Shown here: positions 8,061 through 17,218 of the stretch, one piece after another
Layout: each line of letters starts with the position of its first letter
Position numbering within the stretch: position 1 is the stretch's first letter
DNA from: Treponema sp.
GTDB lineage: Bacteria > Spirochaetota > Spirochaetia > Treponematales > Breznakiellaceae
Assembly (NCBI GenBank): GCA_009782555.1
Contig: WRIV01000006.1
Coordinates: 62,001-126,000, forward strand
Reading direction: 5' to 3'
Length of the DNA: 64,000 nt
Notes under the pieces: generated by a model
Told to the model about the DNA's origin: nothing
Seen by the model: only the letters and a program-made list of their open reading frames with translations
Database searches by the model: none
Program-made: the position numbers and the translations under genes

Positions 8061-9560
8061 ATGAATAAAAAAAACCAAGCTGTTTTTGCGGCGGTATTTT
8101 TACTGTTTTTGACGATGCCGCTTTTCAGTCAAGCGCAGTCGCTGGCGGAATTGGATCGGGAAAGCGGTGCCGCGGCGGAAAAAATAACCCAACACTTTCG
8201 CGGTGCCGGAAGAACCGTATCTGTTGAAATTGCCTTTTTTGCAAGCTCCGGAATAGAGACACCTCTGGGGAACTACTGGAGGCAAAACCTGATCAGCCTA
8301 TTGTCAGGAACCGGCGGCTTTACGGTGTTTTCCTCTGCCCCCAATGTCAGGGGAGACTATGTTCTTTCCGGAGAGATCCTCGATTTGGGAGAAATTGTCC
8401 GGATCTATACCCGGTTGTCAGCGAAGGACAATTCCGCTGTCCTTGCATCATGGACTAACGATTTGGAAAAAACCCCTGCCCTGGCGAACCTTCTTGTTAC
8501 AGAGTCTTCTTCAAGGCATTTCTCCGTACCCAGAGACGCCTATGAAGAAGATTCCTGGGAAAACCCCATAGCGGTTATCATAGACGGCCAGGTCATTTCC
8601 AGAACCATTCACCTGGATGACCAGGATTGGCATCTAATTCGTCCCGAAAGAAATATGCTTGCCGTCATGGAAACATTTGGCCCCACCGATACAGTGATGG
8701 AGCTCTACGACAAAGAAAGAAACAGGCTTGCCCTAGATGATGACAGCGGCGAAGGAGAAAACGCCCGGATTGAATACTTCCTTGAAGGAGGAAAACCATA
8801 CATCGCCATGGTCAGGGGGTATGGAAGAAGCGACACGGGGCCCTATCAATTTTCTGTCCGGGAAATACCGCTGCCTCCAAACCGGAATAATCAAACTCAA
8901 GCATCAGCCTTTCCCTTAGAAAGGAGAGAAGTGGAATCGTTCCTTACCCCGGGCGATCAGCACTGGTATTCCTTTACCTTACCCAACGAAGCTAGGGTAA
9001 GGATCTATACCCGTGGAAGAGTTGTTACCCTGCTTTTCCTCAATGACGATTCCGGCAGGGAATTAGCCAGAAGTGAAGATTCGGAAAGTCAGGGCGGCAA
9101 TGCCAGAATAATCAGATCATTAGAAAGCGGAACCTACTACATCATGGTTCAGGGTAACGGCAGGAATGCCGCAGGAGCATATTTTTTGTTTACCCGCATT
9201 CAAGAACAAACGGGAGACGAGTACGATCCCGACGATACACCGGAACAGGCAAAAGAAATCAAGATCGGCGAAACTCAGCGCCGCATTTTTATTGACGGTG
9301 ACGATGCGGACTGGGTCTTCTTTACCGCAGAAACCGCCGGTATATACCGTATTACTGCCCGGGGAGAAAGAAGCGGCCAGGTGGACACCTATCTGGAACT
9401 TTTTGACAATAACTTAAGGCTTATCGCCGAAGATGACGACGGCGGCCCGGGTTATTCTTCCCAGCTAAGACAGCGCCTTAATCCAGGACGGTATTACCTG
9501 CGGATCAGCTACCTGGATGATGAACCTGAGTATTACCTTCTTAGAGTAGAAGAAAATTAA
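8061..9560 (+). CDS. Secreted protein with FlgO-like N-terminus and three PPC-type repeats
   Basis: The 499-residue protein begins with a Sec signal (MNKKNQAVFAAVFLLFLTMPLFSQAQS), so it is exported. Residues of about 30-165 resemble the FlgO-like outer-membrane lipoprotein domain: alternating strands, a GDYVLSGEI turn and an averaging 'locked sum' style end. Three copies of a roughly 110-residue beta domain follow, each with a DxDW/HWYSF turn, a tDTvmELYD strand and a DDDSGEG-type acidic loop. This is the pre-peptidase C-terminal (PPC) fold. There is no peptidase domain. An outer-surface or periplasmic binding role is likely, but the ligand is unknown. Its gene begins 30 bases after hisS. Confidence 0.8.
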   Translation: MNKKNQAVFAAVFLLFLTMPLFSQAQSLAELDRESGAAAEKITQHFRGAGRTVSVEIAFFASSGIETPLGNYWRQNLISLLSGTGGFTVFSSAPNVRGDYVLSGEILDLGEIVRIYTRLSAKDNSAVLASWTNDLEKTPALANLLVTESSSRHFSVPRDAYEEDSWENPIAVIIDGQVISRTIHLDDQDWHLIRPERNMLAVMETFGPTDTVMELYDKERNRLALDDDSGEGENARIEYFLEGGKPYIAMVRGYGRSDTGPYQFSVREIPLPPNRNNQTQASAFPLERREVESFLTPGDQHWYSFTLPNEARVRIYTRGRVVTLLFLNDDSGRELARSEDSESQGGNARIIRSLESGTYYIMVQGNGRNAAGAYFLFTRIQEQTGDEYDPDDTPEQAKEIKIGETQRRIFIDGDDADWVFFTAETAGIYRITARGERSGQVDTYLELFDNNLRLIAEDDDGGPGYSSQLRQRLNPGRYYLRISYLDDEPEYYLLRVEEN

Positions 9561-9592
9561 CCGGCAGAGCGTTAATACGGCGTATCAATGTT

Positions 9593-10819
9593 TTATTGAC
9601 GCCACTCCTCCACCGCTTCCTTAAAAGCTGGTGCGGAAGCGCGGATCACCCCTTCGTCAACGCAGTAGGCAAAGCGTATCCAGCCGGGGGCGCCAAAACC
9701 GCTTCCCGGTACTCCCAGAACAAGGTGTTTTTTCAGACAGTCAGAAAAAGCCTCGTCGCCGCCTGTTTCTTCTGTTTTACTGCCGGCGTTTTTGGGAGGC
9801 ACCTTGCCAAAAAAATAAAAAGCCCCTTCCGGCTTCGCATAATGTATTCCCGCATGGTCCAGAATTTCCTTAAAGGCAGCACGGCGGCGTTCGTATACTT
9901 CCAACGCCACCCGTTCTCCGGTAAGTTCCGCCACCATGCGCTGCATCAATGCCGGGGCGTTGACAAAACCCAGTACCCTGGTGGCATAGATCATGGCCCC
10001 CAGAAGATCTTCCCTGCCGCTAATCTCCGGCGCAGCGGCAATGTACCCAATCCGTTCACCGGGAAGGGAAAGGCTCTTTGAATAGGAAGTAACCACGATC
10101 GATTCTTCGTAGGCGGAAAGGATCGGCGGCACGGTAATCCCGTCGTAGGCAATTTCCCGGTAAGGTTCATCCGCCACGAGGCAGGGCCGCCGTCCCGTCC
10201 TGTTTCCGTAACCTCGCAGCAGTTCCACCAGGGCGGCAATATCGGCGGCGGAATACACCTTTCCGGTTGGATTGTGGGGAGAGTTGATCAGCACCGCCGC
10301 CGTCTTTGGGGAAAGAACTCTTTCTATTGAACGAACATCAAGGGCAAAATCAGAAAGGCTTTCTGCCTCAATAAGTTTTCCTCCATGGTTACTAACATAG
10401 GATCGGTATTCCATAAAGTAAGGCTTGGGGACGATCACTTCGTCACCAGGGTTAAGAATGCTCTTAAAGACCACGTTAAGGCCCCCCGCTGCTCCCACCG
10501 ACATGATAATGTGGGATGCCGGTACAGTGCAGTGATGATCAGCGGAAGCTTTCTTTGCCAGCGTCTCCCGGACTGCAGGGAATCCCGCATTGGGCATATA
10601 GCCGTGGGTTCCCTTTGATTTTCCCGCAGCATCTTCCTCTGCCAGCCGGGAAAAAACACGGTAAAACGCCGGAGGCGGATCCAGATCGGGGTTCCCAATG
10701 GAAAAATCAAAAACCTTCTCCGGGCCGTGTTGTTTTTTTAATTCGTTCCCTTCTTCAAATAGCTTGCGGATCATCGAAGATGAAGCAAGGGCATCCTTAA
10801 CTGCATTTGCAATGGCCAT
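9593..10819 (-). CDS. Class I/II pyridoxal-phosphate aminotransferase
   Basis: The 408-residue enzyme has the fold-type I aminotransferase pattern: IGNPDLDPP near residue 41, the NSPHNPTGKVY motif, the LVADEPYREIAY motif with the PLP-ring Asp, and the SYSKSLSLPGERIGY motif with the PLP lysine. It should transfer amino groups between an amino acid (often aspartate, alanine or an aromatic residue) and 2-oxoglutarate. The exact substrate cannot be assigned. Its start lies within the divergent radical SAM gene's 5' region. Confidence 0.9.
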   Translation of the reverse strand: MAIANAVKDALASSSMIRKLFEEGNELKKQHGPEKVFDFSIGNPDLDPPPAFYRVFSRLAEEDAAGKSKGTHGYMPNAGFPAVRETLAKKASADHHCTVPASHIIMSVGAAGGLNVVFKSILNPGDEVIVPKPYFMEYRSYVSNHGGKLIEAESLSDFALDVRSIERVLSPKTAAVLINSPHNPTGKVYSAADIAALVELLRGYGNRTGRRPCLVADEPYREIAYDGITVPPILSAYEESIVVTSYSKSLSLPGERIGYIAAAPEISGREDLLGAMIYATRVLGFVNAPALMQRMVAELTGERVALEVYERRRAAFKEILDHAGIHYAKPEGAFYFFGKVPPKNAGSKTEETGGDEAFSDCLKKHLVLGVPGSGFGAPGWIRFAYCVDEGVIRASAPAFKEAVEEWRQ

Positions 10820-11570
10820 AGTTCCAGTATATAGTTACTCCGTGGCCGCTTCAATAACCCTAAAAAAACTCATCGCCCTTCGAAAAACCAGCCTTGTTGA
10901 CTATCCTGGGTTGATAAGTGCTGGGATCTTTTTTCCCGGCTGCAATCTTCGCTGCCCCTGGTGCCACAACCGGGAACTGGTACTGGGAAATGCAGATTAT
11001 TCGCAAGAGGACGGCATTAATGCGAATGCAGATTATATCACCCTGGAAGCAGCCCTAGGGCACCTAAAAAAACGCCGCAAGGTACTGGGAGGGACCGTAT
11101 TAAGCGGCGGTGAACCGACTTTGTTTCCTGGTCTTGGTGAATTGATTGAGCAAATCAAAACACTGGGGCTTAAAGTAAAACTCGACACCAACGGCCTTTT
11201 GCCCGATGCGCTGGAAACCCTATTTAACGCCGAAAAAACCCGGCCCGATTATATCGCCATGGATCTAAAAACTTCTCCGGAACGGTACAGTGAACTGGTG
11301 CCGGAAAATGTTTCGGGGACTGCCGATCCCGGCGAAGCGATAAAACACAGTTCCGCCCTAATCCGCGCTTCGGGTATCTCCCATGAATTTCGCAGCCTGG
11401 CATTACCATTTGGCAGCACGGCATTGTCCCCGCGGCCAAACAATAAACAAAAACCCTACTTTGATGAACAGGACAAAGCTGCGCTGGCCGCTTTAGCTGG
11501 AGACAGCCCCTGGCACATACGGCCCTTTGTGCCGGGGAATTGTCTGGATCCTGCCTGGAATAATATTTAG
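10812..11570 (+). CDS. Radical SAM activating protein, NrdG/PflA type
   Basis: This enzyme should use a 4Fe-4S cluster and S-adenosylmethionine to install a glycyl radical, most likely on an anaerobic ribonucleotide reductase. The CXXXCXXC motif appears as CNLRCPWC after the family opener KTSLVDYPG, and GGTVLSGGEPTLFPG follows. The closest pattern I know is the short NrdG2-type activase. The start is uncertain: ATG 10812 overlaps the divergent aminotransferase, and GTG 10842 is also possible. Neither has a clear ribosome site. No nrdD gene is in the window. The 3' end overlaps the convergent PII-like gene by four bases. Confidence 0.82.
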   Translation: MAIVPVYSYSVAASITLKKLIALRKTSLVDYPGLISAGIFFPGCNLRCPWCHNRELVLGNADYSQEDGINANADYITLEAALGHLKKRRKVLGGTVLSGGEPTLFPGLGELIEQIKTLGLKVKLDTNGLLPDALETLFNAEKTRPDYIAMDLKTSPERYSELVPENVSGTADPGEAIKHSSALIRASGISHEFRSLALPFGSTALSPRPNNKQKPYFDEQDKAALAALAGDSPWHIRPFVPGNCLDPAWNNI

Positions 11571-12688
11571 CGGCGGTAAACGGCGGAGGGCATCTCCACA
11601 TTGAAGGTCTTGAGCACGCAGGAGCTTTTGCCGTCAAAAAGGCCCGTTTTTGTAAGGGCATTCTGAAGTTTTTCCACCACATCATGGGAAACGATAATGT
11701 CACAGAGTTCCCGGGAATGTGATTCCATGGCCTGCTCCTGATCAAGATTTGAGTAACTGCGCCTTTCAAGATAATTATGGGTTGCGCCTCGAGCGCCATT
11801 TTCCATTGCCGTTCTGCGGAACAACTCCACTTCTTCTTCCTCACCGATAAAAAAAAGTCCGTAGGTATTAACGGCTCTTTCTTCATGGACGGGCCTGTGC
11901 CGGTGAGATCCATGGCGGCGCCAGTCACTCGATCCATGAACCTCATCCAGGGCGGCGATGACCTGCTCCATTGTCGCCGCATGGGTGCGTTTTCCCTGCC
12001 TGATTCGCAAATTTACCACCGGTGCATGGACAAAGAGCCGGTACAAAAAACCCTGGCCGGGGGCATCAAGGCGGGCCCGGGGAATAAGGGTCTTTTCAAC
12101 AAGCTCCGCATCGGAACGAGGAACGACAAGCCAGAGAATCTCTTTTTCTACTGGGATGGTTATCCTTAACAATCCCAGTTTGTCCCTGACACCCATGCCG
12201 GTACCAAAAAAAATAACCGGCACACAGATACCCAGTTCAAGCAGCGCCCGGGCAAGGGAATCTCCGGATCCCCGGGGAACAATACAGCTTATAAGGGCGT
12301 GTTCTTCATACTGGAATTTGCCGATATTTCCGCAGATCCTGTCAAGTTTTTCGGTATCAAAAGAAAGCGGCGTTCCCCGGCGAAGATCAATATGCTGTGC
12401 AAGGACACAGCCTCTCCCTCCCATTTTTAGATCCGTCGCCTCGGCAATGCGGCGCATTATCCCTTCTTCATATACGGAAGGAACATAAAACCGGTAAATC
12501 AAGGCCCGCCTTTCATCAAGCCTGGTTCCCGGATGAATCCCGAAAAAGCCCTGATGATCAATCAAAGACATTTGTTTAGCAGGCTGGACAAATATTTCGG
12601 GCAAAGCAAGGTCTTCAAGGCACTGATCCATGGCTTTGGCAATGTTCATATCTGCAACACAGATGATGCTGGAAAGACTATTCTGCAT
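11567..12688 (-). CDS. Multi-domain PII-like regulatory protein
   Basis: The 373-residue soluble protein appears to contain three PII-like ferredoxin-fold units: about 1-105, 130-240 and 270-373. The middle unit is clearest, with ISCIVPRGSGDSL, then FFGTGMGVRDKLGLLRI and PVEKEILWLVV, matching the core strands of nitrogen regulatory PII proteins. A histidine/arginine-rich linker (GSSDWRRHGSHRHRPVHEER) separates units two and three and could bind metal. PII proteins sense nucleotides and 2-oxoglutarate and gate transporters. The gene overlaps the DUF1538 membrane-protein gene by 11 bases, so the two are coupled and probably act together. The three-unit reading is from pattern, not alignment. 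Confidence 0.75.
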   Translation of the reverse strand: MQNSLSSIICVADMNIAKAMDQCLEDLALPEIFVQPAKQMSLIDHQGFFGIHPGTRLDERRALIYRFYVPSVYEEGIMRRIAEATDLKMGGRGCVLAQHIDLRRGTPLSFDTEKLDRICGNIGKFQYEEHALISCIVPRGSGDSLARALLELGICVPVIFFGTGMGVRDKLGLLRITIPVEKEILWLVVPRSDAELVEKTLIPRARLDAPGQGFLYRLFVHAPVVNLRIRQGKRTHAATMEQVIAALDEVHGSSDWRRHGSHRHRPVHEERAVNTYGLFFIGEEEEVELFRRTAMENGARGATHNYLERRSYSNLDQEQAMESHSRELCDIIVSHDVVEKLQNALTKTGLFDGKSSCVLKTFNVEMPSAVYRR

Positions 12689-14672
12689 AGCCGCCCCCTA
12701 TAGCCCGCTTCGATTTTTCCGTGTCGATGATCCCCGACACCAGGATCACAATGATCGGGAAAACGCTTGCCATGGCCACAATGCCAAAGGCGCCGTCTGC
12801 CCGCAGGGAATCGCTCCCCAGCCCCAGGCCGGTGGTAATAATTATAGGAACGGCGATGGGACCGGTAGCAATGCCCGCCACATCCCACGCTATCGAAGAA
12901 AAATCCTCCGGCGCAAAAACCGTCAGGATCAGCGCCAGCGCATAGCAGGGCGCAAGCATCCACGTTAGGTGAATGCTTCCTATAGGGAGCAGATTACTGA
13001 AAAGCACCCGCGCAAAACCAGCGGCCATGCCGCAGCCCACACCGACGGCGGCGATCAAAATCAACTTTGTTCGCTTAAAAGTCCCCGTGGTCATTTCCTC
13101 GACGGTAACGGCGGTAACAGCAAGGGCAGGCTCGGCAAAAATCGCCAAAAATCCCAAAAGAAAGGCAATCGCCAAAATTGCCAGATAAGCGCCGGTGGTG
13201 CCAAAATGGTCAAACAAAGCCCGATCAACGGGAATGTGAACATAGGTTTGATCTGAGAGCCGCTCGGGAACAAATTTTTGCGGAGACAATCCCTTTTCTC
13301 CGGCAATCCAGATGTAGGTTTCCGGTCCCGTTTCCCCCGGAACCGTTATGAACGAATAATCGCCGACTCCTTTTAGTACTACCGTTTCATCGGTACGGGC
13401 TGTTTCCGAATAGGCGTGCCTGAAGGAACTGCCCGCCTGGGAACTTAGGGCAGTGATACCGCCGGTCATTCCAAGGTTAAGGGCAAACATTCCTATCGCT
13501 GCAAATGCTATTCCCAAAACGGCGACATCAAAATTGTGTATTCTGTCCCGGGCAATCAAAATAATGGAAATTATCAGTGTCAAGGCAAGAGGCAGGACTG
13601 CAAAGAGTGCGGCGTGGAAAAAATCCAAAAGCGACCGGGAACTGAACGCCGACTCCTCATTCTGCAGATGTTTTATGTTTAACGGCTGATCGGGAAAATT
13701 CCTGTAATACTCTTCGCTGGAAAGATCGCCGGACTGTACCGCCTCTTCAGCCATTTTTGCCAGTTCTTCCGTACCTCCTGCGACATAGACCGCCTTTGCC
13801 CGCTGTTCCGGTTCAGGAGAAAAAAAAGCCTGCGCACCGGAAGGCATGGGCACCCTGGAGCCAAGCAGTGCCGCCAGAAGCAGAACGCCCGCCACCGGCA
13901 GCGCCGAAGCAAGGGTAACCAGCCCCAGTCCAGAGCTGTTCGAACTTTTCCCTCCGGTCTTCACCACACCCAAGCCAAGGGCCAGAATGATCGGTACGGT
14001 CACCGCTCCGGTTGCCGCTCCGCCCGCATCCCAGGCAAGGTTCACCACCGGGCGGAGAACGGGGTTTTGATCAAACACGCAGCTTACGGTCACAATAATT
14101 GGAATTATGATAAACACCGGCGGCTTAAACGCCCAGCCAAACATGAAACGGAATACTCCCAGCACCACCGAAAACCCCACCCCCGCCGCAATGGCCGCCA
14201 CAAGCCATGTAGTACCGCGGTTGAGCAAGAGGTACAACAGCGGCGCATTCCATGCGGGAATGATGCTCCCCTGGTGCTGTAACACGGCAATGGCCGGCTC
14301 CGCCAGGGTTGCCGCAATGCCGATAACAATGGAAAAAATTGCGACTCCGGCGGCGCCGATCTTCGCCGGCAGCCTCATCCCGCACTGTTCGCCCAGAGGC
14401 ATGATCCCCAGAAAGAGCCCCTCCAAAAAAAACGACAGTCCCAGAATTGCCGCACCTACGCAAACAGCCACCGAAAGCGAATGCTGCAGCGGCGCTCTCA
14501 GCACAAAGTATTGAATAGCAGCCAAAAATATGCTGACCAGCAGCACCGCCCGGAACTGGGGCTTTACCTTGGACAAAACGTAACTGCCAACCAATGGAAA
14601 TATCTGTTTGGGGGATAGGATAATTTGCGGTTTTGGAAACAGCCTGTTCTTCAGCTTCTTAAAAAAAGTCAC
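12678..14672 (-). CDS. Duplicated DUF1538 integral membrane protein
   Basis: The 664-residue inner-membrane protein is two DUF1538 domains in tandem. Each half ends with the same motif: NLAWDAGGAATGAVTVPIIL near residue 215 and SIAWDVAGIATGPIAVPIII near residue 605, each followed by a glycine-rich GLGLG stretch. About 14 membrane segments are likely, with a periplasmic insert in the middle (about 280-345, and a soluble stretch near 420-480). A small transporter or channel role is widely assumed for DUF1538 but not shown. The start is GTG with GAGG five bases before it. It lies between a Memo-family gene and the PII-like gene on one strand. Confidence 0.85.
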   Translation of the reverse strand: MTFFKKLKNRLFPKPQIILSPKQIFPLVGSYVLSKVKPQFRAVLLVSIFLAAIQYFVLRAPLQHSLSVAVCVGAAILGLSFFLEGLFLGIMPLGEQCGMRLPAKIGAAGVAIFSIVIGIAATLAEPAIAVLQHQGSIIPAWNAPLLYLLLNRGTTWLVAAIAAGVGFSVVLGVFRFMFGWAFKPPVFIIIPIIVTVSCVFDQNPVLRPVVNLAWDAGGAATGAVTVPIILALGLGVVKTGGKSSNSSGLGLVTLASALPVAGVLLLAALLGSRVPMPSGAQAFFSPEPEQRAKAVYVAGGTEELAKMAEEAVQSGDLSSEEYYRNFPDQPLNIKHLQNEESAFSSRSLLDFFHAALFAVLPLALTLIISIILIARDRIHNFDVAVLGIAFAAIGMFALNLGMTGGITALSSQAGSSFRHAYSETARTDETVVLKGVGDYSFITVPGETGPETYIWIAGEKGLSPQKFVPERLSDQTYVHIPVDRALFDHFGTTGAYLAILAIAFLLGFLAIFAEPALAVTAVTVEEMTTGTFKRTKLILIAAVGVGCGMAAGFARVLFSNLLPIGSIHLTWMLAPCYALALILTVFAPEDFSSIAWDVAGIATGPIAVPIIITTGLGLGSDSLRADGAFGIVAMASVFPIIVILVSGIIDTEKSKRAIGGGYAE

Positions 14673-14720
14673 ACTGCCTCTTTGCTAAACGGGAAATTCC
14701 CCTGGAAAAACAGCGTCTGC

Positions 14721-15635
14721 TCAGGCGGTAAAGACAAACGCACCGTAACCTACAAAGGAATCGGGAAACACCCCTTCATCTTCTATGCTGATATCAGCGC
14801 TGGTTCCATAAGCCAAAAGTTCGGCGGCACTGCCCTTCGAGCCTGGCATTCCTGCGGCCCTGAATTCTTCCGCATAGCCCATTACTCCCAGGACGGCTCC
14901 GGCTGAACAGGCGGAATGTTCCTCCCCGGCCCGGTTCAACACGGCGGAGGGATCACCCGCTTCCACAGCACCGATAAAGCGCCGGTCATTCACCGTTTTT
15001 ACCCAGTCTAAAGCTTCCTGGCCGGTACCATGGGGGCAAAAATGGTAATGCGCTCCATAATGGGTCAAATCGGTGGATCCCAAAACAAGGAGTTCCCTGT
15101 CCAGAGAAGCGGCGGTCCGGGCCAGAATTTTCCCCGCATTAAAAGAAAGAATATCCGCAGGAAACCGGGCCCAGAGGAGCATTGCTTCGGGAAAAAAGTA
15201 TTTGACCATGGGGAGGAGGACCTCCACGGTGTTATCCTGATACCGATCTTCGGCGGTTTTAAAGCCGGGGATGGATTGAAAATTATTTAAAAGGACTCCC
15301 CGCAGTTCCCCGTCTATTTCCATGCCTCCCAGGGGGGTATCCGCCGCATCCTCCATGGCAAAAAGGGCCGGCATACCTTCCGGCAGGTGGCCTCCGATAA
15401 TGGCTATCGTACCGGGCCGGTCAATTCCGAATTGAGGGTTATCTACCCCCAGGGCCGCCACTGCCCAAGCCGCCAAGGATCCGGAATAATGCCATCCCGC
15501 ATGGGGGGCCACAGCGGCAATGGTCCGTCCCGCTGGTTTTGGACCGGTTTCGGCGCTTTTTTGCAAAAAATCCCCAATTTTTAGAGGATTCTGGAAATAC
15601 CAGCCCGGTTGAAGCAAGGTTTTTCGCAAATTCAT
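14721..15635 (-). CDS. Memo family protein (AmmeMemoRadiSam protein B)
   Basis: The 304-residue product carries Memo motifs: APHAGWHYSG near residue 44 and GSTDLTHYGAHYHF near residue 195, whose histidines match the metal-site residues of the Memo/extradiol-dioxygenase fold. I placed the start at ATG 15635 (MNLRKTLLQPGWYF). The ORF-track extension to 15989 reads antisense into the next gene and lacks family features. The usual partners, an AMMECR1 protein and the matching radical SAM enzyme, are not in the window. The function of the family in bacteria is not settled. Confidence 0.85.
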   Translation of the reverse strand: MNLRKTLLQPGWYFQNPLKIGDFLQKSAETGPKPAGRTIAAVAPHAGWHYSGSLAAWAVAALGVDNPQFGIDRPGTIAIIGGHLPEGMPALFAMEDAADTPLGGMEIDGELRGVLLNNFQSIPGFKTAEDRYQDNTVEVLLPMVKYFFPEAMLLWARFPADILSFNAGKILARTAASLDRELLVLGSTDLTHYGAHYHFCPHGTGQEALDWVKTVNDRRFIGAVEAGDPSAVLNRAGEEHSACSAGAVLGVMGYAEEFRAAGMPGSKGSAAELLAYGTSADISIEDEGVFPDSFVGYGAFVFTA

Positions 15636-15693
15636 TATAATAAACCTAGCAGAAAAATAAAAAATCGTATACAATATTTCAGTGAGGAATAAT

Positions 15694-17181
15694 GTGAGGT
15701 CAAAGATCCCGGCTGTTATAGCCCTGTTCTGCATACTGATATATTTGGCGGCCTTCCTGCATGGAGCTTTTGAGGTGTACATCAGTATCAAGGAGCAAAA
15801 GCGCCAGGCAGAACAGGAACTGGATGGGATGAAAAGCCTTATCACCCAAAATAGTTCGGAGTTTTTTACAGAACCCTTCAGGGAGCAGATTCGTAAACGG
15901 CTGGCTGATTGTACCGCCCTCCAGGGAATCATCATCACCGGTTCCCTGGGTTCCTTGGGGTTTGAAAAAGAAAATGGCGGGTTAATCAACTTGGATCAAA
16001 CTCCCCGTTTTAACTCCCGTTTTGGTTATGCTCCCCTCCAAGCCAAGCCGGTGGATATCCCCGGATTCCGGAACGTAAACATCCATGCGGTTTTTAATAC
16101 CCTTGATTATGATAATGTAATCCGGGTACTCAAACTAACCCTCACGGCAATTCTGGGGGCTCTGATCCTTTCATTCTTTACCATGATTATTACCATCCTC
16201 CGTTCCCGGGGACGTTCTCTTCCCAGTTCCGGGCTGGGAGCGGATTCTTTTATCCCGTCTCCTTCGTATGCCCCGAATCTGGATGATGATTTTGGCGGAT
16301 TTGACGAACCGGAAGCCGAGGGCGAACCCTATTCGCTCAACATGGAGCAGTTGTTGTTTGACCAGCCCGCCCTTCAGGAAACAGATACAGAGCCGGAAGC
16401 CGAGGGCGAACCCTATTCGCTCAACATGGAGCAGTTGTTGTTTGACCAGCCCGCCCTTCAGGAAACAGATACAGAGCCGGAAGCCGAAGGCGAACCCTAT
16501 TCGCTCAACATGGAACAGTTGTTATTTGACCAGCCCGCCCTTCAGGAAACAGATACAGAGCCGGAAACCCCGGACGAAGATGACTTCCATCTGGACGATT
16601 TTCTTGATGAAGATGATCTAAGCCTGCCGGAAAGTACGCCGGTAGAATCGTCCGGTTCGAAACCCAGCGGCCTTTATTCCCCCCGGAGCAACATCGGCTG
16701 GGAATCCTATACCCAGGACAGGCTTGCATCGGAACTCCACCGCTGCGCCGCATCGGAACAGGATTTGGTGGTCCTTCTTATGGAATGCGGAGAAGGGGTT
16801 AACTGCGACGGCAGGCTCTACAAAAAAATAGCCGACGAAGCGGTGGAACTGTTTAACCTGAAGGATCTAAGTTTTGAATACGGTGACCGGGGAATTACGG
16901 TGATCATTCCCAACGCCGGTTTGGAACAGGGCATAACCAAGGTCGAAGAATTCCATGCCCGGATCTTAAAAACCTGTTCCGGTTCTTTCCACTCCAAAAA
17001 CGATTTTCTTACCGGCATCAGTTCCCGCTCAGGCAGACTTATAGAAGCGGACCGTCTTTTTATGGAAGCTTCCCGGGCTTTGGAAAAAGCCAAACTGGAA
17101 CCAGGTTCTCCCATTGTTGCCTTTAAGAGTGATCCCGAAAAATACCGGGATTTTGTCCGAAAGGGAACCTCACTGGATTGA
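15694..17181 (+). CDS. Two-TM membrane protein with acidic tandem repeat and degenerate GGDEF-like domain
   Basis: The 495-residue protein has an N-terminal membrane helix (about 6-28), a periplasmic stretch of some 110 residues, a second helix (about 145-168), an acidic cytoplasmic linker and a C-terminal domain from about residue 335. That domain resembles a diguanylate cyclase fold, but the signature place reads YGDRGITVIIPNA rather than GGDEF, so it is probably not catalytic. The linker carries three perfect-length 28-residue repeats. I chose GTG 15694 because GAGG sits six bases before it. The ORF track's GTG at 15682 overlaps that ribosome site. It may act as a signalling scaffold or receptor. 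Confidence 0.75.
   Translation: MRSKIPAVIALFCILIYLAAFLHGAFEVYISIKEQKRQAEQELDGMKSLITQNSSEFFTEPFREQIRKRLADCTALQGIIITGSLGSLGFEKENGGLINLDQTPRFNSRFGYAPLQAKPVDIPGFRNVNIHAVFNTLDYDNVIRVLKLTLTAILGALILSFFTMIITILRSRGRSLPSSGLGADSFIPSPSYAPNLDDDFGGFDEPEAEGEPYSLNMEQLLFDQPALQETDTEPEAEGEPYSLNMEQLLFDQPALQETDTEPEAEGEPYSLNMEQLLFDQPALQETDTEPETPDEDDFHLDDFLDEDDLSLPESTPVESSGSKPSGLYSPRSNIGWESYTQDRLASELHRCAASEQDLVVLLMECGEGVNCDGRLYKKIADEAVELFNLKDLSFEYGDRGITVIIPNAGLEQGITKVEEFHARILKTCSGSFHSKNDFLTGISSRSGRLIEADRLFMEASRALEKAKLEPGSPIVAFKSDPEKYRDFVRKGTSLD
16306..16557 (+). repeat. Three tandem 84-bp in-frame repeats
   Basis: Units begin at 16306, 16390 and 16474, each 84 bp and almost identical at DNA level (the third has a few silent or near-silent changes). 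Each encodes EPEAEGEPYSLNMEQLLFDQ plus PALQETDT. A partial fourth unit (EPE) follows. Near-identity at the DNA level points to recent slippage or recombination, so copy number may vary between strains. Confidence 0.95.
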
Positions 17182-17218
17182 ACACCGTTCAACTGCGAAC
17201 GGCAGAAGGGTACGGCGA

